NCBI RefSeq assembly: GCF_001276715.1
Contig: NZ_LIUQ01000055.1
Span: forward strand, 1 to 43,197
Length of the DNA stretch: 43,197 nucleotides
Source: Planktothricoides sp. SR001
Lineage (GTDB): Bacteria > Cyanobacteriota > Cyanobacteriia > Cyanobacteriales > Laspinemataceae
Reading direction: 5' to 3'
The notes beneath the pieces are model-generated. The model was not told the origin of the DNA. It searched no databases and saw only the letters and a program-made list of their open reading frames with translations. Made by a program: the position numbers and the translations under genes. Shown here in pieces: positions 32,791 to 41,504 of this stretch (the stretch's first letter is position 1; the number at the start of each line of letters is the position of its first letter).

Positions 32791-33570
32791 TTAGCCCAAA
32801 AGACCCTTGAGTAACAGTTTTTGCCAAATCGGTGCTAATGCTGCTTTGACCACAATATCCCCCACCACAAATCCAAACCCAAGCAACAAAAATCTTTGAG
32901 GAAACTGATGGGTTGGGACTTGTTTTTTCAGCAGACTAATTAGGTTTAAACCCCCAGCAGTGAGGGCAACTCCAGTGTAGAGATACCCAATGACTCGCAA
33001 CATAGACCAAATTGGCCAAGCGATCGCCCCTGAAAGCCAAGGATTCACACTCAGTTGGATCAATTGGGCCACATAAAAATTCATATAATTCAGTTGGTAA
33101 GTCCCCAAAATCAACGCCCCACTTCCACAGGTAATCAGAGACAAAATACAAAAAACCAGGTAGCTTCGCAAGTGAGTTGGTAAAAACAAACGCAGCGAAC
33201 CTTCTGCCCCGGTTCCTGTCCGAATCCAATGCAACATTTCTGCGGTGGAGGAAGTGCCACTAAGAACCACTTGAGCCGCTTTTTCTGGGGCGAAAGTAGT
33301 GGCAACGGCAACCGCGACACTTTGACACAGAGCCCAAAACAACATCCAACCGATCGCGCTTCGATGGCGATCGCGCTGGACATAAAATAGCAAAATCGGA
33401 TAAGAAACTGCCGCACCCAAAATTGGCATTAACCAAGGATTTCCCCATCCAAAACCGGCGATCGTGCTTAAGACTGTACCTACCGCTAGAAAAGCCGCTG
33501 TCAAAGCTGGGGTTTTGAGTGGATTGGGAAATCGAAAATGTTTTCTTGAATTCACTGAATGCTGATTCAT
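32791..33570 (-). CDS. Polytopic membrane protein, hypothetical
   Basis: This 259-residue protein starts at the ATG at 33570; an in-frame ATG at 33621 would add 17 residues, and neither has a good ribosome-binding site. About six hydrophobic segments are visible, including LTAAFLAVGTVLSTIAGFG, LMPILGAAVSYPILLFYV, YLVFCILSLITCGSGALIL and FLLLGFGFVVGDIVVKAAL. The loop TGAEGSLRLFLPTHLR follows a possible re-entrant part. I do not recognise the family. Its stop lies ten bases past the truncated vapC. Confidence 0.75.
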   Translation of the reverse strand: MNQHSVNSRKHFRFPNPLKTPALTAAFLAVGTVLSTIAGFGWGNPWLMPILGAAVSYPILLFYVQRDRHRSAIGWMLFWALCQSVAVAVATTFAPEKAAQVVLSGTSSTAEMLHWIRTGTGAEGSLRLFLPTHLRSYLVFCILSLITCGSGALILGTYQLNYMNFYVAQLIQLSVNPWLSGAIAWPIWSMLRVIGYLYTGVALTAGGLNLISLLKKQVPTHQFPQRFLLLGFGFVVGDIVVKAALAPIWQKLLLKGLLG

Positions 33571-33743
33571 ACTTAGGGTTTGAATTGCGATTGACTTGCA
33601 CTTCAACCAATACTTGCCCATATTTTTGCTTAGAATATGAGCGATCGCCTAGCTATCAACCAGTCCGTAAGAACTTGCCAGCCTAAAGCAGGGGTAAAAT
33701 TATGCCCTGCTTTGCTATAATGCATCGAATAGTAAATTGTGAA

Positions 33744-34673
33744 TTAATTCGCTCTGGACATCCAGCCATTTATCGTAAATCGACTATCCGCAAAAGCTTT
33801 AGACTGACAGTTAACGGGCAACACTTCGTGCTCGTAACCACTAAAGAAAAACACAATACTATTGTTGCGGGGTTCAATGGTGGTAAATCCTTCCCCTCGC
33901 GTCCAATAATGGTTTTCAATTTTATTATTGTACATTCTTAATTCTCCCCCAGTAAATGATTTTGGTTCTCGATAAAAGTAATAGACATAGGTAAGCTGTC
34001 GAGTCGCCGTCGGCGGGGAACTATTGTCATCATGGATTTTATAAAATTCCCCATCATTACTGGCGGTTAATTGGCTATCGATTCGGGCAATATTAAAAGG
34101 AGATAAGCCTAACTTTGGCAAAACTTCTGGCAGCAATGCATGAATTCGATTCAGCAGTGGTTGCAGGACATTTGCATCGGGAGAATAAACTACTTTAGAC
34201 TTGCGATAATCACTCAGATTATTGGTAGTGGTACTGCCGACAAATTGGGATTCAGTTGATATGGCATAAGTCAAAAGTTGCTGATGTTCTTCCCCAGACA
34301 AAAAGTTATCAAACTGGAGATATTGGGCGCCTAATGCATAAGTTGAGGGGATTTCCACGTTGTGAAAATGTTTTAAAATTAAACCCGTGCTATCTAATTG
34401 CATCGGCGGAGAAGTGGCGATACTAACAATAGATTCACTGGGAATATACATGGCCGATCTCCCTTCATCTAGGGGAATTTTAAAGATGCGATTGGCGGGT
34501 TGATTTTGCGATCGCTTAATTAACGCATCAAATAGTTCACTCAACAGGGGATCGTTCGCGGAGTTGAGTGCCAAAGCACATTGATGCCCTCCAGCAAGAC
34601 TCAACATTACATGAACTTTATCGATATCATTCGGTAAATTCGCTAAATTTGGCTCAGTCATAAGCTCAGTCAT
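33744..34673 (-). CDS. 2OG-Fe(II) oxygenase-like protein
   Basis: This 309-residue protein has a C-terminal double-stranded beta-helix dioxygenase domain (about 115-309) preceded by an N-terminal region with no known motif. Iron ligands are H214 and D216 in YKIHDDN and H282 in GYEHEVLPV; R298 in SRFTINGWM would bind 2-oxoglutarate. LTYVYYFYREPKSFTGGELR is typical of the prolyl-hydroxylase-like group. The family hydroxylates protein or small-molecule substrates; the substrate here is unknown. Two in-frame ATGs (34673 and 34661) are possible starts. Confidence 0.88.
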   Translation of the reverse strand: MTELMTEPNLANLPNDIDKVHVMLSLAGGHQCALALNSANDPLLSELFDALIKRSQNQPANRIFKIPLDEGRSAMYIPSESIVSIATSPPMQLDSTGLILKHFHNVEIPSTYALGAQYLQFDNFLSGEEHQQLLTYAISTESQFVGSTTTNNLSDYRKSKVVYSPDANVLQPLLNRIHALLPEVLPKLGLSPFNIARIDSQLTASNDGEFYKIHDDNSSPPTATRQLTYVYYFYREPKSFTGGELRMYNNKIENHYWTRGEGFTTIEPRNNSIVFFFSGYEHEVLPVNCQSKAFADSRFTINGWMSRAN

Positions 34674-34759
34674 AAAGTTAGATATCTGAAAATTTAAATT
34701 AATACTTTACCATCAGAGTAAAGCATAAAAAGAGGATATTTGGCAACGGACACTCTAGA

Positions 34760-35503
34760 TTATACCGGCATTAGTTCTTCCATAATCATTTGAATTTGCG
34801 CTGCATACATACCGTGAAGCTCTACTTCAGCTTCTCCCTGTGCTTGTAGTTTCTCCAAGTCTGGCACTAAAGCTTCAGCCACCTGTGCAATCTCAGGATT
34901 TTGCTTAAAGTGTTGCAACTCACGGAGAATTGATAGCAAATCGTTTAATTCCGCTTGGGTCAAAAAATAAGGCTGGCTCTCCGGTTGGGGAATAATTTTG
35001 TCTAAGCTTTTTTGTTCTTCGGCAGTCAAAGAATTCAAGATAGCTTCAATTTGCAGCGCTTGGGCGGTTTTGATTAATATTTCTGGTTTTTCTTGCCCGG
35101 TGAGAGGTTGGAGTTGTTGAATCATAAATTGAATCAATTGACTTTGTTGAGGTCTTAAATTTAGGGCAATAATTCCTTCTAAAATTAACAAGATTTGTTT
35201 AATTTCTTGGTTCGTCAAAACAGCCACATCGATTTTTGGTTCACCGATCGCCAGATCGATCTGATCCATTTCCGCCGCGGTCAGTGATTCTAAAAGCGTT
35301 CTTAACTCCTCATGGGTTTTGGCGGCAACTTGGACGGGGAATTTTTTAGACCCGATTAACCGAGTCAGTTGTTGAATCACCGTGTTAATCAGTTCACTTT
35401 TTTGGGGTCTTAAACTTAACTTTTGAATCTGTTCGATTACTAACAATACTTGGTGAATATCTTCTAAACTGTAAGCTTGATTGGGGTTGGGTTGGAATGC
35501 CAT
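34760..35503 (-). CDS. Helical protein with internal sequence repeats, hypothetical
   Basis: In this 247-residue protein two segments of about 85 residues align: one from about 12 (SLEDIHQVLLVIEQIQKLSLRPQ) and one from about 96 (LTNQEIKQILLILEGIIALNLRPQ). Both carry LRPQ(K/Q)S(E/Q)LI, QQL and LTA(A/E)E. A partial third copy (LTQAELNDLLSILREL) follows at about 181. It is soluble, Leu/Gln-rich and has no transmembrane segment. Family unknown. It lies 86 bases upstream of the oxygenase gene on the same strand and is probably co-transcribed with it. Confidence 0.75.
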   Translation of the reverse strand: MAFQPNPNQAYSLEDIHQVLLVIEQIQKLSLRPQKSELINTVIQQLTRLIGSKKFPVQVAAKTHEELRTLLESLTAAEMDQIDLAIGEPKIDVAVLTNQEIKQILLILEGIIALNLRPQQSQLIQFMIQQLQPLTGQEKPEILIKTAQALQIEAILNSLTAEEQKSLDKIIPQPESQPYFLTQAELNDLLSILRELQHFKQNPEIAQVAEALVPDLEKLQAQGEAEVELHGMYAAQIQMIMEELMPV

Positions 35504-36098
35504 ATAGAAAAAGTTTCCGATGATGATTATTTAAGCCATTATAAGCAATTTTCAGCCATGTTTTGACAAAACCAGGTTAAATTTACCCAAAATATTAAAT
35601 AATTTTGTTGGTGAATAACCCGATAAATTACTCGGATTGTACGGCTTAATATTTCGCCATGACCGACTATTTTGACTGGAATAAGTTCCCAGTTATCTGC
35701 CGAACAATCTTATTCATTGTAATTCATTGTAATTCATGGTAATTCATTGTACAGGGTTACTCACCGATAAACAACTAGGGCCTGGGGGTAAAAATCAGAG
35801 ACACGGGATTCGCAAGTGAGTTTTTTGACTAGGGATTCTCTGTCTTCAGCTATCCACGATTACTGGTCAGAGATGAGTGACTTACCGGAAAATCAGCCGC
35901 AAACTAGCCGCAACCGACTGACTACTGATAGCTTTCTGCGGATGATTGTATTATGATTTGTGAGGTCAGGAATTTTTTGGCATCAGATTGACCCAGGGTC
36001 TGAAGGTTTCCCGTTGTGCGATCGCCACAAGCAAGCATTGAAATCCTAGGTATCATTGCCCATTCCTGAATTATCAATTTCAAAAAAATCATCCAGAT
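35504..36098. other. Intergenic region with a 10-bp tandem repeat
   Basis: Four copies of ATTCATTGTA-like units lie at 35711-35752. GACTACTGATAGCTTTCTGCGG and other sequence at 35900-36000 show no open frame of note. No clear terminator or gene is seen. Confidence 0.5.
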
Positions 36099-36800
36099 AT
36101 GACGACGAAACCGAATCCTTATGAAACCCTGGGGGTCAGTCGCAGCGCTACCCAACAAGAAATCAAAGCATCTTATCGCCAACTGGTGAAAAGATTTCAC
36201 CCGGATAGTCACTGTGATACGGCGAATCACGAGGATATTATTAGAATTAATGCCGCTTATGAAATCTTAAAAGATCGACAACGCCGACAAGACTACGATC
36301 AAGAAATTCATGGTTCAAAATACCGGGAAAATTCTCGGCAAGAGCGCACAGTTTATGCTCAAAATCAGTATCGGCAGCAAAAGCAAAACGAACGAGATAC
36401 TGATGCACATTTTCATCACTGGATTAAACAAGTTTATACCCCGGTTAATCAAATTATCCAGCAAATTTTATCAGCTTTGGATGATGAAATTGACCAGCTA
36501 TCGGCGGATCCTTTTGATGATGAACTGATGGCAGACTTTCAAGCCTATTTAAATAGTTGTCGGCGGTTATTTAACCAGGCGCAAAAACATTTTCGCGCTA
36601 TGCCCAACCCGAAAAATGTCGCGGCGATCGCCGCTAACCTTTACTATGCCCTAAATCAAGTCGGTGATGGCATTGAAGAGTTAGAATTTTTCACCCTTAA
36701 CTATGATGAACACTACTTACATACTGGTCACGAGTTGATGAGAATTGCCGCTGATTTAAGCGACGACGCCCAAGAAGCAATTCGCCAACTCTTTCGCTAA
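36099..36800 (+). CDS. J-domain (DnaJ-like) protein
   Basis: This 233-residue protein has a J domain at about 6-66: NPYETLGVSRSATQQEIK, the HPD motif (34-36) in KRFHPDS, and INAAYEILKDRQRRQDYD. It should stimulate DnaK ATPase. The rest (about 70-233) is hydrophilic helix, with no zinc-finger or C-terminal peptide-binding domain, so it is a type III (J-only) co-chaperone whose client region is undefined. The ATG at 36099 lacks a strong ribosome-binding site. Confidence 0.9.
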   Translation: MTTKPNPYETLGVSRSATQQEIKASYRQLVKRFHPDSHCDTANHEDIIRINAAYEILKDRQRRQDYDQEIHGSKYRENSRQERTVYAQNQYRQQKQNERDTDAHFHHWIKQVYTPVNQIIQQILSALDDEIDQLSADPFDDELMADFQAYLNSCRRLFNQAQKHFRAMPNPKNVAAIAANLYYALNQVGDGIEELEFFTLNYDEHYLHTGHELMRIAADLSDDAQEAIRQLFR

Positions 36801-36840
36801 CTTTTTGGATTAGCAAAATCTAGCAAAATGTAGCAAAATG

Positions 36841-37130
36841 TAGGGTGTGTTAGGCTGGCAAGTATTTTAAGACATAAACAATTAACTCCTATCCCAGCCT
36901 AGACGCACCACATTAGGGTGTGTTCGCGGAAGTTTAAGCAAAATGTAGGGTGTGTTAGGCTGGCAAGTATTTTAAGACATAAACAATTAACTCCTATCCC
37001 AGCCTAGACGCACCACATTAGGGTGTGTTAGCAAAATGTAGCAAAATGTAGGGTGTGTTAGGCTGGCAAGTATTTTAAGATATAAACAATTAACTTCTAT
37101 TCCAGCCTAGACGCACCACAGCTTCGCCCG
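36841..37130. repeat. Three tandem copies of a ~104-bp intergenic repeat
   Basis: Units start at 36841, 36946 and 37049, each beginning TAGGGTGTGTTAGGCTGG and ending CCAGCCTAGACGCACCACA. Within each unit AGGCTGG and CCAGCCT form an inverted repeat around AAGTATTTTAAGA(C/T)ATAAAC. Copies 1 and 2 are nearly identical; copy 3 has a few substitutions. Short AGCAAAATGT units link them. It is not a CRISPR because the whole unit, not a short repeat, is conserved. Confidence 0.9.
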
Positions 37131-37218
37131 TATGAAATGAGGATAATTTATGGGGATAAGTTATTGAATGATTATCCCGAAAACACCGAGGTAATCATTC
37201 AATATTCAAGCGGAAAGA

Positions 37219-38136
37219 TTAAGCAACTTGAGCAATAATAGTTCGATGGCGGGGACTATTAATGGTAATCCGAGGGGCTTGGAAACCAGCGTCAATAATT
37301 GCCTGGGAAATATCCAAGGTAAAATACTCATCCATATAAGGTTCCGTACTTTTGAGTAAGGTGAAAATATATGGCGGCATTTGGGCAAAAGCTGCGGATT
37401 TGGGATTCATATCCATAATCGCCAAATGTCCACCGGGACGCAATAACCGTCGGGCTTCTTGGAAAATTTGCCGACTAGGTTCTTGGGGCAGTTCATGGAA
37501 CATTAAACAAGCCGAAACTAAATCACAAGAATTTTCTGGTAAACCTGTGGATTCTGCCGCTGCATGAACCCATTTAATCGGAATATTTCGCTGTTGTGAA
37601 CGATATTGCGCTACCGCAAGAAAATATTGGGATAAATCCACACCAGTGAGAGATGCTTCGGGATAAAGTTCTTGTAAGGCAAAGGCGCTCATACCCACGG
37701 AACACCCCAAATCAACAATATCGCGGGGGGCTTGGGGTAATTGGGATTTGAGAATATCGTGGTAACTTTGGCGCAGTTTGGCATCACCGTTAATCCCCGC
37801 TTCTGGCCAAATTTTCGCATGAACTGCGATCGCGGCTACTTCCACCTCACTGGCAGCTTCCCAGCTTAAATTGCCGGTTTCATAAGCATGAAACGAACAA
37901 ACATAATAGTCGGGATAGACTAATTGGGGATTTTGTACTTGGGCCAATTCCGCGTCCCAGTTGCGGTTTCTCAGGGTTTCCGCTTCTTTACGCCAAGATA
38001 CTCCCATTTTTTCGGCGCGATCGATCATCATTTGACGGGCTTGATGTTTGGCATAGTTCGCCAATGGTTTAATCGCGAGTAAGCCATTGACCAAGCGAGA
38101 AGCGAGTCCAGGATTTTGTGATACAGCAGTAGTCAT
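37219..38136 (-). CDS. Class I SAM-dependent methyltransferase
   Basis: This 305-residue protein has the SAM-binding motif I IVDLGCSVGMSAFAL (140-154), followed by LTGVDLSQYFLAVAQ and SCDLVSACLMFHELPQE (motif IV region) and RLLRPGGHLAIMDMNP. The N-terminal 130 residues carry a hydrophobic/helical cap with YYVCSFHAYETGNLSWEAA, typical of cyanobacterial proteins of this size. The substrate is unknown; small molecule or lipid is likely. Confidence 0.9.
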   Translation of the reverse strand: MTTAVSQNPGLASRLVNGLLAIKPLANYAKHQARQMMIDRAEKMGVSWRKEAETLRNRNWDAELAQVQNPQLVYPDYYVCSFHAYETGNLSWEAASEVEVAAIAVHAKIWPEAGINGDAKLRQSYHDILKSQLPQAPRDIVDLGCSVGMSAFALQELYPEASLTGVDLSQYFLAVAQYRSQQRNIPIKWVHAAAESTGLPENSCDLVSACLMFHELPQEPSRQIFQEARRLLRPGGHLAIMDMNPKSAAFAQMPPYIFTLLKSTEPYMDEYFTLDISQAIIDAGFQAPRITINSPRHRTIIAQVA

Positions 38137-38487
38137 ATTTAGTATCGATCGGTGTTAGGTGATTAAGCTGTTTTTGATTGAAGTCAGTAGATAGTTTATC
38201 AGCTTATCTGCCCAGAGAGTTTTCACCACAGAGACACAGAGATCGCCGAGAAAATCCTCGTGTTCTTTGTGTCCTGGTGGTTTTAGCCGATGCTCCCAGT
38301 CACAGAAAATCACTTCTCCGTGAGCAAATGACAAAGGACAAATGACCAAAGACAATTGCTCTCAATTAATTTTCGCCTTTCTCCAAAAATGTTTAATCTT
38401 AAATTAATCTATAATTTTTTTCAAAAAATCCCAAAATATTTTAAACTATTTAACTAACTTCAAACTCTGACTCAATTCAACACAACT
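38137..38487. other. Intergenic region with an imperfect inverted repeat
   Basis: CACCACAGAGACACAGAG (about 38226-38243) faces CTTTGTGTCCTGGTGG (about 38265-38280) as an imperfect inverted repeat; a related CTTTGTGTCTTTGTGG lies at 32295-32311. The rest is AT-rich and holds the rsmG promoter region. No gene is seen. Confidence 0.45.
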
Positions 38488-39252
38488 ATGGCTAAAAACA
38501 TCATCCAACAATCAGGTTTACCCAAATATATCCATCTCTGGCAAAGCACAATGAATTGGCAGCCTGATGAAGGTCATATATTAGAATTCCAAAGCTTTTA
38601 TGACTTTATCCTGGAAGCCAACCAGCAGATGAATTTAACTAGAATTGTCGAACCTAAAGAGTTTTGGGAAAAACATTTGTGGGATTCTTTACGGGGAATC
38701 TCGCCCTTTTTACAAGGGGATTCCATCGCCACAGAAAATGAAATGCCGGTACAATTAATTGACATTGGTACAGGGGCAGGTTTTCCCGGTTTACCGATCG
38801 CGATCGCCCGTCCCGATTGGCAAGTCACCTTATTTGATTCCACCAATAAAAAAATTATTTTTATTAATAGTGTCATTCACCGATTAGGCATGGAAAATGC
38901 CAAAGCAATCACCGCTAGGGCTGAAGAACTGGGGCAAGAAGCGGAACACCGCTCACAATATCATGTCGCCGTCACCCGCGCCGTTGCTGAAGCCTCAGTT
39001 TGTGCCGAATATGCCCTACCACTATTAAAAATTGGCGGACTAGGAATTCTTTATCGAGGCAACTGGACTGATGCCGAAACAGACAGCCTAGAAATTGCTG
39101 TGAAAAAATTAGGTGGGGCAATTGATTTTATTGAAAAATTTGAAACCCCCTTTAGTAAAGCGATCCGTCATTGCATTTACTTACGGAAAATTGCCCCAAC
39201 CCCAGAGGAATATCCCCGGACGGTGGGGCTTCCTTCTCATAAACCCCTGTAG
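38488..39252 (+). CDS. rsmG: 16S rRNA (guanine527-N7)-methyltransferase
   Basis: This 254-residue RsmG (GidB) makes m7G527 in 16S rRNA. The SAM-binding motif LIDIGTGAGFPGLPIAIARP is at about 90-109 and is diagnostic. NLTRI and the helical N-terminus (FYDFILEANQQMNLT) fit, as does HVAVTRAVAEASVCAEYALPLL. It is full-length compared with the roughly 240-residue family. It is transcribed alone here, away from parAB. Confidence 0.95.
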   Translation: MAKNIIQQSGLPKYIHLWQSTMNWQPDEGHILEFQSFYDFILEANQQMNLTRIVEPKEFWEKHLWDSLRGISPFLQGDSIATENEMPVQLIDIGTGAGFPGLPIAIARPDWQVTLFDSTNKKIIFINSVIHRLGMENAKAITARAEELGQEAEHRSQYHVAVTRAVAEASVCAEYALPLLKIGGLGILYRGNWTDAETDSLEIAVKKLGGAIDFIEKFETPFSKAIRHCIYLRKIAPTPEEYPRTVGLPSHKPL

Positions 39253-39509
39253 GGAGCCGCCATCGTGCAGGGGGGCTTTCGGGGCAGAGGAGCCCGCCGT
39301 CGGCAGAGGGGCAGAGGGGAGAGTGAATAGTGAAAGGGAGGAAAGAGGATGCATAGGAAAGAGGATGCATAGGAAAGAGGATGCATAGGAAAGATATTCT
39401 CTCCTCTCTTTTCTCTCCTCTCTTTTCTCTCTTGGCCATTCGCCCCTACGACTTTTCACTCTCCCCCGCTCCCCCGCTCCCCCGCTCCCCCACTCCCCCG
39501 CCTCCCGGC
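39253..39509. repeat. Repeat-rich gap after rsmG
   Basis: Three copies of AGGAAAGAGGATGCAT are at about 39338-39387. Then come CTCTCTTTTCTCTC repeats, the family fragment GGCCATTCGCCCCTAC (39434-39449), and CTCCCCCG units at 39461-39500. Frames across it are spurious. Confidence 0.6.
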
Positions 39510-40691
39510 TTAACTCTGGGATAAACGTTTCACTTCTTCTCCCCCCAGTAATTCATGGGTTTCTAGCAGAAGTGCGGGAATTTTATCCCGGTGAGGACTG
39601 TTGGCTAAACATTGACTTAAATCTAATTTTTTGACTTTTTTGGCATTGGCACCGGGAAACCAATGGCCGCCATTTCCGAGCAGGTTATAACGCATTTGGC
39701 CATAAGAAATCATGTCATAAGCTAAGGCCAAATTTCTCAGCCATAAAATCACCGGAATATTAATATTTCCCGGAGTTTCTTCCGGTTTGGGCAGGCCAAT
39801 TTCCCAGGTATTTAACCAGTCTTCTCCTAAACAGGCGATCGCCTCTTGTTTCAATCGTTCTAAAATTGGCGGTAAAACTTCCTGGGCTTTGTCTAACCAG
39901 GGCAAAGTTTTCAAATGTTCATCAAAATCCGTCGGTTTTGTCGGCCCAATACTCAGGGTATGCACTTGAGGGTGACTGAGACAAAAGAGATTATTAAACA
40001 CAATGGGACTCAAAGGAGCGCATAAGTCCACTAATTTTTGGGGTGGTTCATAGAGTTTTCCTCCTTTATCGGAAGGACTGATAATAAATACTCCCATATC
40101 GTGTTTAGTTGCCGCCTCGATCGCTGGCCAATTCCCCTGATTAATATAATACCAATGGAGATTAACATAATCAAAACAGCCGGTTTCAATAGTTTTGACA
40201 ATTACATCCGTAGGGCCATGAGTTGAAAACCCAATAAACCTAACTTTTCCCTGGGATTGCAACTTTCTGGCCACCTCTAAACATCCCCCAGGACGCATCA
40301 CCTGGCCTAACAATTCATGGGTATTAATTCCATGTAGTCCTAACAAATCCACATAATCAAGTTTCAGGTTTTTTAAAGAAGTCTCAAACTTTTTGCTAAA
40401 TTCTTTGGGATCTTCCAAAGAAGTCACTTTGGTTTGGACAATCATTCTATCGCGAGTAAATTTGGGTAAAATTTGCCCCAGTTGAATTTCTGAAGTGCCA
40501 TAAGCCCTCGCCGTTTCAATATGATTAATTCCCACTTCTAGAGATCGTTGAATTGTCGCTTCCACAATCTCCTGATTTTTTGCCGGAATCATCAATTTTG
40601 GTACATCTTGCCAAGAATGTTGGTAGCGCATCCCTCCACAGGAAAACACTGGCATTTGCAACTCTGTGCGGCCAAACCGTCGGTATTCCAT
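39510..40691 (-). CDS. Aldo/keto reductase
   Basis: This 393-residue protein has an AKR barrel. It starts MEYRRFGRTELQMPVFSCGGMRYQ at the ATG at 40691 (a TTG ten codons earlier is unlikely). The pattern GINHIETARAYGTSE (catalytic region with Y), VQTKVT, LDYVDLLGLHGIN and RFIGFSTHG is typical. The C-terminal 100 residues extend beyond the barrel and resemble the long AKR group common in cyanobacteria. It reduces carbonyls with NADPH; substrate unknown. Confidence 0.9.
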   Translation of the reverse strand: MEYRRFGRTELQMPVFSCGGMRYQHSWQDVPKLMIPAKNQEIVEATIQRSLEVGINHIETARAYGTSEIQLGQILPKFTRDRMIVQTKVTSLEDPKEFSKKFETSLKNLKLDYVDLLGLHGINTHELLGQVMRPGGCLEVARKLQSQGKVRFIGFSTHGPTDVIVKTIETGCFDYVNLHWYYINQGNWPAIEAATKHDMGVFIISPSDKGGKLYEPPQKLVDLCAPLSPIVFNNLFCLSHPQVHTLSIGPTKPTDFDEHLKTLPWLDKAQEVLPPILERLKQEAIACLGEDWLNTWEIGLPKPEETPGNINIPVILWLRNLALAYDMISYGQMRYNLLGNGGHWFPGANAKKVKKLDLSQCLANSPHRDKIPALLLETHELLGGEEVKRLSQS

Positions 40692-41013
40692 GATTATTTC
40701 TGGATCAAACAAAATAAGCAACCAGGAAAATTATAGAACATTTTCAGGTAATTTGGTTATTTTTTTTGATTATTGATCGCTGATTAATTATTTTTTTCAA
40801 CTAAAGTAAGATTATTTAATTAAAATTTTTGTTTATTTTAAAAAATCTCAATTTTTTAAAATTTTAATTTTTTAGATGATTATTTAAGATAATTTAAATA
40901 TTATTTAATCAATAAATTTTTATGTTCATAAAAACTAGGCAATTTAGCCTAGTAATCTGAAATAAACATGATTCACTATGAAATCGAAGTTCAATCAACT
41001 CCAATCAACTCAT
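40692..41013. other. Very AT-rich intergenic region
   Basis: A/T content is extreme across 40740-40930 with alternating A- and T-runs (for example TTTTTTAAAATTTTAATTTTTT). No gene is seen. It could be intrinsically curved DNA or hold the promoter of the aldo/keto reductase. Confidence 0.5.
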
Positions 41014-41244
41014 TTAGCCTTGAAAGCGTTCTACTAACAAAGTAATGCCTTGGCTGCCAACCACTGAAACAGCTTCATTGGGCAATAAAACGAATTCGCT
41101 TTTGGCACAATACAATTGAGCAGGCCAAGAACTGCCTTGGCAGGCAACTCGTCCCGGTTGATTGTCGGATATTTCTTGTTCTACCCAACCAACCACAGGT
41201 TCGGCAAATAGTTGCACTTTGTCAGGGCGAAATAAGTGACTCAT
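41014..41244 (-). CDS. NfeD-like OB-fold small protein
   Basis: This 76-residue protein resembles the soluble C-terminal OB-fold domain of NfeD proteins: GRVACQGSSWPAQLY then FVLLPNEAVSVVGSQGITLLVERFQG. The start at 41244 is preferred to 41289 because GAGG lies eight bases upstream. Full-length NfeD proteins have membrane helices; none is present here, so it is a stand-alone domain. Members are linked to membrane-associated protease/stomatin pairs, but none is nearby. Confidence 0.7.
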   Translation of the reverse strand: MSHLFRPDKVQLFAEPVVGWVEQEISDNQPGRVACQGSSWPAQLYCAKSEFVLLPNEAVSVVGSQGITLLVERFQG

Positions 41245-41504
41245 TACTTTTTCCTCTAATTGACGACTTACAATTTTTGAGATACCCATCCAGATGACTA
41301 AATTTGGTGATTTTTTGTTACCTAAATTAGTTATCTAAAAAATATTAATCAGCATATTCACTAAGTCATCCGGATAAATTAAATGGTCAGATTGTAAATT
41401 TTTGTGAAAAGACCAGGGGGTAATCACAGTTTTTCTGGCAGTTTTTCTGGGTTAGCAGGAAATTCACCGGCAGTGATTGTGGGTGTATCTTTATAGTACG
41501 GTCT

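Noticed and set aside
32781-32825. Continuation of VapC as EEIYLAQKTLE in another frame
   Set aside because: That sequence is the 3' end of the membrane protein gene on the minus strand; similarity to VapC is too short to count.
39113-39459. Frames across the gap after rsmG
   Set aside because: They are built from repeats and from sequence out of frame with rsmG.
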